NCBI GenBank assembly: GCA_035610365.1
Contig: CM069432.1
Coordinates: forward strand, 240,216,104 to 240,280,103
Length of the DNA stretch: 64,000 nt
Direction: 5' to 3'
From: Aquatica leii
Taxonomy: Eukaryota > Arthropoda > Insecta > Coleoptera > Lampyridae
Position 1 is the stretch's first letter; every line of letters starts with the position of its first letter. Positions 55,577 through 64,000 of this stretch are shown piece by piece. The translations under genes and the position numbers were made by a program. The notes under the pieces were generated by a model that saw nothing but the letters and a program-made list of their open reading frames with translations, was not told the DNA's origin and ran no database searches.

Positions 55577-56747
55577 CTCTTATCTTTAGATCAGTTAACC
55601 TCATGCAAATAGCACCACGGCCAGCTTTGTTTGTGTATCCGACTACCTAAGATGTTTGCATTAAATTAAACTGCTAGTAAAAAAACAACGTTTTAATTGG
55701 TCCTACCGGATTTAAGTCTGAATCAAGTTCTGAATGATGAATGACGACTTTACACAAAAACGCATAAACTTGTATTTCAAATTATAATTAAAAAATTACA
55801 AAAGTTACTTTTTTTATGAACCAGTAATTCTTTACAATAAGTTAACTTAGTAGTAATTACGACAATAACTCTTTTAAATTGGTTAAGAGTTAATTGTTGA
55901 GTCATGTAATATGTACATTGCGTCTATTATTTTTGAACATTTTAGAGATGCGCATTACCTTCTGTTTTACTTAAGTTTTTTTTTATTCGTTTTCTTATTA
56001 CACTTATTTACATAATTTACGTCGTTTGTTTCTGGTTTTTGATCAGAAAAATTTGTTGTTATAATTAACATACATTAAACCGAAAATCCGTAGAATCGTT
56101 TTTTTTATAATTGACTTTTGCGGTTTAATAAATGTCAAATAAAGTATACAAATTTATTAGATTAAACAAAAAATAACTTAATGAAACCACTTTCTGAGTA
56201 AATAATTATATAATTAATTATCACAATTATATACGATACAATTGCATGAGTAAATAAAATGCAAATTAGAAAAATATTAATATTACTAATAACAATTACA
56301 ACAATTTAAGTTATGTTCTGATAAAACGTGTATGCTTAAGCATTTTTAGTTTTGAAAGTAAAAGCGAGAAGAAATAGTTGGGTTAGATTTTATTAAAACA
56401 CTAGAAACGAAACATGTAAAATCACATTTTATGTATTAAACTTTGCCGACAAAGTTAAGCAAGCGTTGCCAATAGAGTGCTGTTAAACTTCTAAGTATTC
56501 GATAATTATTACTGAGATAATGCCATAAAAAAGTAAATAAAAACTCAAATACACAAAAAATAAAAATTGTTCAAAAAATCTAAAAGAAAAATATTACTTT
56601 TTTAGTATAGTATAAACCAAATATATTTTGTTCTAATTAATTTATTGATACCTATTCTAAATATAAACAATAAAAGCGTTTACCAAAACTTTCATATTTC
56701 TAGAAGCTCTAGAAAAATAACAATAATTCATTTACTTACATTTAGTA
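55577..56747. other. Upstream DNA of the arylsulfatase gene
   Basis: AT-rich; no gene or element recognised. Confidence 0.45.
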
Positions 56748-56865
56748 GCACCAAAGGCGTTATTGGGATAATTACGTCCGGAGAGCAACGTAATGCAGCC
56801 TGAGGTGTTCTGGCCCGAGGGATGTATATTGCTTGATGAGCGTAATCCAATAACTCCAGTGGTGC
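56748..56865. repeat. Foldback repeat, copy 2
   Basis: Diverged copy of 25986-26092. GCACCA pairs with TGGTGC, GCGTTATTGGG with CCAATAACTCC, and ATTACG with CGTAAT; the inner GAGCAACGTA faces TATATTGCTT. The loop has CCTGAGG and CCCGAGGG. Shared landmarks with copy 1 in order: GTTATT, GATxATTACG, GGAGA, CAACGT, CCGAG/CTGAG, GCCCGA, GCGTAATC. Confidence 0.72.
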
Positions 56866-57091
56866 ATACTGTCATGGTTATTAATCATAAATATGTGAAT
56901 GTGGGTAAAAGTTTTTAAATTTAATGAATGTGAACCTGCTTTTTTTTAAACATATCTGCATGTACGAATGCAAGTAATAAAATAACCGCTCCAAAACGCC
57001 ATTATTGTAATAGTAGTGTGTAGCCTTTTATTTCTATATTACAATTAATATACCCTCAAGTAATTCACTTATTTACTGAACCACAATGAAA
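56866..57091. other. Probable copia 5' LTR region
   Basis: The stretch directly before the copia primer site should hold its 5' LTR. The LTR start is not defined because the 3' LTR is outside the window. Confidence 0.4.
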
Positions 57092-57106
57092 GGTTATGGT
57101 CCCAGT
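57092..57106 (+). other. Copia primer-binding site
   Basis: GGTTATGGTCCCAGT resembles the internal initiator-tRNA-Met primer site used by Drosophila copia (GGTTATGGGCCCAGT). Confidence 0.6.
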
Positions 57107-57164
57107 TTTTGTAAAAGTAAATAAATGATTAAAGGTTAGTGTTGTACAAGTACAAAAGTGAACC

Positions 57165-57898
57165 ACGACGTCTGCCATAAACGTGCCAATTATAATAATT
57201 GGCATTTTCGATTAAAGTCGATTTTAAAGAAAAAAAAGTGTATAGACGCAATTGAAAAGAACCACATACGTTAAATGCAAAGTATGGAGAATATATGAAA
57301 CAAGACGAAAAAGCACAAACATTTATAATATAAAGAATTACGGACAAGCATTTGGACATAATCAAAGACTGTAAAAGTGCGAGAGAACAACTGCAAGCGT
57401 AAAGCATGTATTCATTCAAAAAAGTAAACCTTTGGAGAAAGCTTTATAATATCAAATCTGATGTAAACAATTGTTTTGAAGATCATTTTATTAAATTTGA
57501 TACAAGTATCAGAGACTTACGAGCAATTGGATCAACAAATTGAGTGTGTCATTTGTTGATATCACTACCAGCAGAATACGATGCAGTCATTACTGGCCTA
57601 GAAACAGTTCTAGTTGTTAAAACGGATTTCGTCAAGGCACGACTTCTTTATGAAGAATTGAAGTTTGAATCGAAAGTTGAAAATAATCAAGCTAGTAGTA
57701 GTGATTCTAATTTAAAAGTATCTACAAGATGTTACATTTGTGCTGATAAAACTCTTTTTAAAGCCCTAAACGCGTTAGCTATAACGGTTGTAGACATAGT
57801 CGTGGACGTAGTGGTTGTTTTAATCGTGGCAGACGTGGCAGTAGAGGAAGATTTAATTCTCAGGGAACAAAACTAGCTAATTCTGCAAAAGATATTGG
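57165..57898 (+). pseudogene. Copia gag
   Basis: NYNNWHFRLKSILKKKKCID, shifted KDCKSAREQLQA, NLWRKLYNIKSDVNNCFEDH with FIKFDTSIRDLRAIG, and VCHLLISLPAEYDAVITGLE. This is the UBN2-type copia gag. A zinc-knuckle start (RCYICADK) follows, then a shifted Arg/Gly-rich stretch and AKDIGF, where gypsy-3 enters. Stops and shifts near 57285, 57540 and 57750. Confidence 0.75.
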
Positions 57899-58139
57899 TT
57901 TTAGGGTCTAAGTCACAGGCGTACTAGACACCAGTGTATGCCGGCTTAACAAAATAACACACAAAACCTCTAAGTGAATTAATTACGTTTATTGACATAA
58001 TGCACACCCGCGTGACACACCGAAGGTATTGTCATAATCACCATTTTGTCACTGTCCCAGTTCTATCCTAGTGGTCAAACTTTTAACCTCTAGGATCGTG
58101 GGAAACCACCATTTGTAGCGCGAAATTCAAATATGCATT
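57899..58139 (-). repeat. 3' LTR of gypsy-3
   Basis: About 241 bp, matching 61924-62341 apart from the MITE in the latter. Several substitutions separate the two LTRs. Confidence 0.85.
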
Positions 58140-58581
58140 CAGAATTTTGTACATTGGAGAAAACAAAGTGCAAAATTGAGGAGTAACATTTTTAAAAATT
58201 AACATAGATAATGCGTTGATTAGATTATTTCACATGAAATGTAGGTATAACATATTCTAGTAAGTAAAATAATATGTAAGGCATCTTGCACTTGAACATA
58301 GTTGAAAGTTACCTTTGACAACAAATTTACAAACTAAACTTATATAAGTAGATATGTACATAATATAAAGATAAGATTTTCCAACGATAAGAAAAAAAAT
58401 ATAATTGTTGGTTCAAAGCACTTATGATGTAAAAATCCGAACTTTAACGAGGTCACAGTATTTCGATGAAAAATTAACTTTTCTACCCGGCGCCGGCGTC
58501 GAGCCAACTGAGCCGCGTTCACTAAGTTGTACACTTGTAGTCTCTGTTAATGGTGAATTAAGAATGCTGCTGTGGTCACTT
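58140..58581. other. Gypsy-3 region between pol and 3' LTR
   Basis: No coding recognised. A GC-rich spot (CCCGGCGCCGGCGTCGAG, about 58487-58504) contrasts with the AT-rich surroundings. Confidence 0.45.
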
Positions 58582-61441
58582 TTATCTGTTAGGTACTGCT
58601 TCTTGACGATTGTCAGCTCTTAAGAATGCTGGTTTGAGTCTGTCAATTGATATTACCTGTTCCTTGTTGTGTATTTTAACTGTCATCGTTTTAAGGTTTT
58701 GTGAAATGACTGCATAGGGTCCATCATAAGGTGATTGTAATGATTTTCTTACAGCATCGTGTCTCACGAAAACACGCGAACAAGTATGTAGCTCTTTTGA
58801 TAGGAAAGTTTTCTGATGGTTTTTGTGATAAATCGTTTCTTTAGCTGTGATTGTTTCAAAATGTGTTTGCAACCGTGCGACAACATCAGATTCAATTTCT
58901 GGTTCACTTTTGGTGAAGAACTCTCCTGGTAAACGTAAGTTTTCACCGTACATAAGTTGCGCTGATGTGCAGTTGATGTCTTGTTTTAGTGCTGTACAGA
59001 TACGTAACAAAAAAATCGAAAGTACTTCGGTCCAAGAGTCATTATTGTGGCATTTGATTGCTGCCTTTCATTGTTTATGTACGCGTTACACGAACCTATT
59101 GCTTTGAAGGTGATACGAGGTTGTCTATAAATGTTTGATTCCAATGAGTTTTGTTAAGGAATTGAACAAACTGCATTGGAATTTTCGAACTCTGTCAGTT
59201 GTGACTTGCAACGGTACACCAAAACGTGCAATCCAATTTTGCAGGAATGCTTGTGCAACTGTTTCTGCTGCGATGTCTGGAATTGGGATGAATTCTGGGC
59301 ATCGGGAAAATCTGTCGACGCAAGTCAAAGAATAGGAAGAAGTCCAATTAGGTCTGTGTACATGTTGAAATCGTTGAGATGGTGTATTGAAAGTTCCAAT
59401 AGGTGCAATTGTGTGCCTAGATATTTTGTTTTGCTGACATTGAATGCATAGTTTGCTTTATGTCTGGCATTAATGTTCATTGCTGGCCAAACAAAACGTT
59501 CCTTGATACGTTTCTTTGTAGCTCTAACATTTGGATGTGTCATGTTGTGTAACCTTTTCAAAATGTCGAATCTTAGCTGTTGTGGGACGAACGGTCGTAT
59601 GGTTTTTGTTGGCGTACAGAAGCTAACGTAGCACTGTGCTCAGAGAAATGTAACTTCTTTAACTGCAACCTGGATGTGGTTGACGTCAGGAAATATTTGA
59701 GTTTGGTATCAGTTTCTTGTAGTTTTTGAAACTGTTCATAGTTGATTGGTACAATAGTAACACTGTCCAAACAAGATAAAGTATCGGCAGGAACGTTGTC
59801 AATACCAGCAACGTGTTGGATGTCCAATGTAAATTGTCCAATGTAATTTAAAAAACGGAACTGTTTAGGCGAACATTTTATGATCTGTGTAAACTGTGAA
59901 GTTACGAATTTCTAACGCATGTTTAAAATGTTTGATTGCAGCATATGCAGCTAGAGGTTCGTGGTCGTAAGCGCTGAATTTTTGTTGCTGTGGGCTCAAT
60001 TTCTTCGTAAAGAATCCTATTGAAACACTTTTAATAGATTTCTAACTGACGTCAACCATGAATGAAATTGGTGCATTAGGGGAAGGATGCACAAATAATG
60101 TAGCATTAATTAATGATTTTTTTATCTCGGCAAATGCATGTTGTCCAAATTACTGGTTTTTTATACTCAGCCTTAGGTCCGCGTGAGAAATCGTTTAGAG
60201 GAGCTTGGATTTCTGCTGCCTTCGGAATAAAGCGTCGATAAATATTGACCATGTCCAAAAATTGTCAAAGTTGCTGGATCGTTGCATGTTTGGTTGCATT
60301 CTCAATTACTTCAATTCTGCTACGTGGTGGTTTAGCCTAGGAAAATAACTTCTTCTTTTCCCAAAACACATTTGGATGGATTTATGACAATACCATAGAC
60401 TTGTAGTTCTTATAGGAGTAAACGTAGATGTTAAAAATGTTGTTGATCCGAAGCTATAAGTATGTCGTCGATGTAAGCAAAGCAAAAGTTCAATTCACGT
60501 ATAATATTGTCGACAAATCTTTGAAATGACTGTGCTGCGTTCCGAAGAGCGAATGGCATGCGAAGAAATTCAAAGATGCCAAATGGTGTGATTACTGTTA
60601 TCTTTGGCACGTCTTTGGCGTTTACAGGAATGTAATGTAGAAAAGATTTTTTTTCCGAAAAGTGTTTGCGAAAAGCTTTCGATGTGAGGTACAGAATATC
60701 GGTATGGTGTTGTTTTGGTATTCAGTGCTCTGTAGTCACCACAAGGACGGAAGTCGCCATTCTTCTTCTCTGATAAGTGTAATAGTGAAGACCAATTACT
60801 TTTCGATGGTTGTATGATTCCTTATTGAAACATCATTGCAAATTCTCTTTTTACTGCTTCCAGTCGAGCTGATGCTAATCTGCGAGCTCGGCAATTCACT
60901 GACTGTCCTTGTGTGGTATTATTAAAGTGGACGGTATAGTATTGCACTGTTTTAAGTAAGGCATTGTTAATGTTTGTCACGTCAAGGAACTTACTTAATA
61001 GTTTGTGGTAGGGGTTATTACTATTTATTGTTTTCACAGTTCACGATTCGCACTTTTTTAATTTTTCCGTAGGTGTGTGTTTTTATCAATTAAACACTTA
61101 TTTCGGATCTCCACTAAAATATCAAAAAAACTTAAAAAATCGCACCCGAGTATTAGTTGGTCGACATTGGCCACTATGAAACGTCATAAAAAAGCTCATC
61201 TTCTTGTAAAGTTAACGTTAACGTAACAATTTTTGTGTTGCAATCGGTGGAGCTGAGTGTACCACAAAGAAGTTTGTTTGGACACACGCTTATGTCTGCG
61301 CCCGTGTTGCTTTGTGCATTTGTCTGTCACGAATAAACGGCACACTTTAAAATACGTGGGATCGTTGGTCGTGTTTACAAATCTCTGCATTTGTTTTTTG
61401 TTGTATACTTGCATCGTGGATAGCAAACGAGCTTTCCACAA
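58582..61441 (-). pseudogene. Gypsy-3 pol: protease, RT, RNase H, integrase
   Basis: Protease about 61196-61441 (TYFKVCRLFVTDKC, damaged at the DTG site). RT about 60300-61037: [56 protein letters not shown] and FAYIDDILIAS, so both active-site Asp remain. RNase H about 59830-60150 (SIGFFTKKLSPQQQKFSAYD, LEIRNFTVYTDHK), with DIQHVAGIDNVPADTLS at 59770-59827. Integrase: HNMTHPNVRATKKRIKERFV (H2C2), CVDRFSRCPEFIPIPDIAAE, FGVPLQVTTDRV, then FVRHDAVRKSLQSPYDGPYA and ISIDRLKPA ending at 58582. Multiple frameshifts. Confidence 0.85.
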
Positions 61442-61780
61442 CGTGATAAGTAACGAGTCTGGAACTTCCTTAACAGATAAATCCTTGATGTGGCGTAGAA
61501 ATTAAGATGATTTGCGATCTCCCATTTCCGCATGTTTAAGAAGTTGTAGTGGATTTAACAAAATATCTTTAATGTTATTAATATTTTGTTGATCCAATTT
61601 CGATACAAGATAATTGAAATTTGTAAGGTTCGCTGCAATTCCATTTAGCTGAAATTAGACTTTCACTTGCATGAACCATAATGCAGGATCAGTGGGTCAA
61701 AATAAAGGAATTTTTATGGAGTCACGGGCAACGTTTTATTTAGCTTCTTCCACCATCTTAATTATTAAAAACTAATTTAC
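61441..61780 (-). pseudogene. Gypsy-3 gag, internally deleted
   Basis: KIPLF, TDPALWFMQV, NGIAANLTNFNYLVSKLDQQ, then LQLLKHAEMGDRKSS and LRHIKDLSVKEVPDSLLITL. This is the gag of arthropod gypsy elements (WFAQVEAQF...ITADLTKFNYVVSSLD...LGDRKPSQLLR). About 30 codons before AEMGDRK are missing. It runs into the protease. Confidence 0.7.
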
Positions 61781-61906
61781 ATACTAATTTGCGAGTCCGC
61801 GTGGAACTTAAACTATTTATACATTTACAGACGTTTGTTAAGGAAAACCGTTTAAAAAAACCGTTAACACGTGCTGGTTGCATGTTGCAAGTCGCGTGGC
61901 GGGTAT

Positions 61907-61922
61907 CACGTCGGGGTCACCA
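61907..61922 (-). other. Gypsy-3 primer-binding site
   Basis: TGGTGACCCCGACGTG on the minus strand, directly inside the 5' LTR. A common primer site in insect gypsy elements. Confidence 0.75.
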
Positions 61923-61923
61923 A

Positions 61924-62341
61924 TTTTAGAGCCTAAGTCACAGGCATACTAGAAACCCGTGTAAGTCGGCCTAACAAAATAACACACAAAACCTCTAAGG
62001 TCCGGTTTCACCAACTAAAATTTAACTGTAGATTAACTAACCTACGATTAAATTTAAAATCCTGTCATATCATTGGTTATTAGTTTTAAGCTAACCAATG
62101 ATATGACAGGATTTTAAATTTAATCGTAGGTTAGTTAATCTAGAGTTAAATTTTAGTTGGTGAAACCGAATATAAGTGAATTAATTACGTTTATTGACAT
62201 AATGCACACCCGCGTCACATACCGAAAGTGTTGTCATAATCACCATTTTGTCAGTGTCCCGGTTCTATCTTAGTGATCCAACTTTTAACCTCTAGGATTG
62301 CGTGAAAACACTATTAGTGACGCAAAATTCAAATATGTATT
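61924..62341 (-). repeat. 5' LTR of gypsy-3, carrying a MITE
   Basis: 418 bp; without the 173-bp MITE and one 4-bp duplication it is 241 bp, the same as the 3' LTR. Confidence 0.85.
62000..62172. mobile_element. Palindromic MITE in the LTR
   Basis: 173 bp, almost entirely palindromic: CGGTTTCACCAACTAAAATT at the left end is mirrored at the right, and CCTGTCATATCATTGGTTA pairs with TAACCAATGATATGACAGG. TAAG flanks both sides (61996-61999, 62173-62176). The empty site is seen in the other LTR. No coding. Confidence 0.9.
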
Positions 62342-62349
62342 TGCTGTAC

Positions 62350-64000
62350 AGTGTTAATGGCTGCAAATTACTGCAATCAGACTAAATAAATTGATAATAA
62401 CATATTTATTTTAGACTCAGGTGCCAGCAATCATTTCGTGAAAGAAAACAGAACAATACATGCATATTGTAAAAGAAATTAATCATCCAGTTGCTGTACA
62501 CATAGATAACGGGCAAATATTAAAGGCAGTAGAAATAGGAGAGTTGAAAGCAAAATTTGAAGGCAAACATATAACAATTAAAGCTATTATACTTTTAGAA
62601 ATAAAACATAATCTTCTCTCAGTAAGTAAACTTATTAACAGAGGTCATCGTATAACTGTGGAAAAGAATAAAACAATAATTCAAGGTACAAATTTTACAC
62701 TTGCATGTAACACTATGAACTGGCTTTATATATTGCAATTGGATAGTTTTGCCGAAAAAGTGTGTAATGTAGTTGTCAAAAATGATGATCTATGACATAA
62801 TAAATTGGGACATGTTGGAAACGATGCTCTCGAACATATGGGCCTTACAGTTCTTATTGATGTATGTATAGTATATACGTAGAAGCTAAGGCAGTCAGAT
62901 TACCTTTTTATAAAAATGAAAACAAGAAAATAAGAAAAGTTCTAACACATAGTGACATAAGTGGGCCCATTCTGCCAGCAACTACCAGTCGGGAACGTTA
63001 CTTTCAAGTTATCCTAGATGATTCTTCTCATTTTGCAGTAATCAAATTGCTAAAAAAGAAGAATGAAACTAAAGAAAATCTAAAACAATACATAAAGGAA
63101 CTAGAAAAGCAGCTTGAAGGAATGATAAAACAAATTAGAGTGGACCATGGTGGAAAATTTTCTACAAATGCTTTTAAATTTTTTTGTAATAATAATTGAA
63201 TTAAGCTAGAATACATAATGAGTTATAGTCCACAAATGAATGAAAAAGCTGAAAAGTTGAATGGAAATCTTTTACATAAGTACGAGCAAAAATATTTGCT
63301 TCAGGAACATCAAAATTTTTCTGGGGCAAAGCGTTAAAGATCTCAATATATCAATTGAACAGAACACCTAAATCAGCATTGAAAAGAACTTGCAACAATC
63401 ATGGCATGGTCGAAATTGAAGATTTTTGAATGAATCCTGAGGCCTAAATGCGCTACAATGATTGGATATAGTGGTGTTGGATACACGCTGTGGATTGCAA
63501 GCAAAAAGAAAGTAATTCAGTCCAGAGGTTTGAAGAAAATACAATGGAATATAAAGCAACATAAAAATCGGGTAAATAAGAAAACAGAGAAAACGTAGTT
63601 GTTATAACGCCAACTCTAAAAGAAAAAGAAACGTATATAATAAAATTTAAAAATGAACAAGAAATTATTAAGGATCATAAAATTAACAGAGAAGAAACTG
63701 TATCCCAAAGTGAAAACTCAAATAAAAATGATTACCAGGAACAAAAATTTGAAAGAATCTCATGATATGGAAGAAATATAAAAGCTTCCACTAAAGTGAT
63801 AGACTACAAACTCTATACAGCTTATTGTTTACTGACTGAATCAATAGAGGAACCAAAAACCTACGAAGCATTTTACAACCAGAATGGGAAGTAGCAATAA
63901 GAGACGAACTCACTTTTCATGAGAATATGAAAAGAGATAAATGCTGAATTACCGGCTGGACAGGTAGTTATTGAAAGGAATTGAGTTACAAAATAAAAGA
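62350..64000 (+). pseudogene. Copia protease, integrase and start of RT
   Basis: Protease FILDSGASNHFVKENRTIHA, then KHNLLSVSKLINRGHRITVE. Integrase LWHNKLGHVGNDALEHM (zinc region), AVRLPFYKNENKK, THSDISGPILPATTSRERYF, VILDDSSHFAVIKLL and IRVDHGGKFSTNAFKFFCNN; the catalytic Asp are visible. RT onset TESIEEPKTYEAF, PEWEVAIRDELTFHENM and PAGQVVIERN. Frequent stops. Continues beyond the right edge. Confidence 0.78.

Larger units (their letters stand above)
57899..62341 (-). mobile_element. Ty3/gypsy retrotransposon (gypsy-3) with both LTRs
   Basis: Minus strand: 5' LTR 61924-62341, primer site 61907-61922, gag, protease, RT, RNase H, integrase, 3' LTR 57899-58139. Inserted in copia between gag and protease. 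I could not find a convincing target duplication. Confidence 0.88.
57092..64000 (+). mobile_element. Ty1/copia retrotransposon, interrupted, runs off the window
   Basis: Primer site, gag (57165-57898), then protease, integrase and the start of RT (62350-64000) on the plus strand. Split by gypsy-3 (57899-62341). Confidence 0.8.

Noticed and set aside
1..64000. tRNA or rRNA genes, bacterial operons, prophage
   Set aside because: None seen. Non-ATG starts and short frames are expected by chance in AT-rich animal DNA.

Overview
The window looks like nuclear DNA of an insect. It is AT-rich, spliced, and crowded with arthropod-type mobile elements: Penelope-like elements (PLEs), Tc1/mariner elements with DUF4817-type N-termini, piggyBac, pogo, hAT, Crypton-like, Ty3/gypsy and Ty1/copia. 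I saw no bacterial gene, CRISPR array, rRNA or tRNA.

The only host gene I can support is an arylsulfatase B-like sulfatase on the minus strand. Exon 1 (55404-55514) encodes a signal peptide and the first metal-binding Asp pair. Exon 2 (18402-18561) carries the formylglycine site. Exon 3 is 18268-18344. Reading phases join exactly (0, then 1, then 0). Intron 1 is therefore about 36.8 kb and intron 2 is 57 nt. Intron 3 runs off the left edge, over 18 kb without a recognisable exon 4. A TATA box and initiator sit just upstream of exon 1.

Layout. 0.6-7 kb: a pogo-type transposon split by a PLE (family A). 8.6-12.2 kb: a decayed gypsy element and a possible solo LTR. 12.7 kb: a psq-domain scrap. 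13.7-15.5 kb: a piggyBac pseudogene. 15.7-17.2 kb: a mariner-like element. 17.2-17.8 kb: inverted PLE-C scraps. 18.3-18.6 kb: exons 3 and 2. 19.4-24.9 kb: a near full-length PLE (family B), split by a 2.97-kb mariner-like element that itself carries a PLE-A fragment. 26-29.3 kb: a foldback repeat, Crypton-like recombinase pieces and a TA-flanked element with unusual ends. 29.8-33.2 kb: PLE-C split by piggyBac. 35.1-40.4 kb: a Myb/SANT pseudogene and a gypsy element with a PLE-D pair in gag. 42.7-47.5 kb: hAT, piggyBac and mariner remnants. 49.1-54.0 kb: PLE-C and PLE-D pairs and a BED-finger hAT split by LINE-derived and other sequence. 55.4 kb: exon 1. 56.7 kb: the second foldback. 57.1-64 kb: a copia element split by a gypsy element whose 5' LTR holds a MITE.

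The most interesting themes are three. Four PLE families each carry a minimal type I hammerhead ribozyme whose helices differ in sequence but keep pairing. PLE copies recur as head-to-head inverted pairs, with a roughly 30-nt tail on one side only. Two diverged foldback repeats (26.0 and 56.8 kb) are unclassified. Almost every transposase or polymerase is broken, and I label those pseudogenes.
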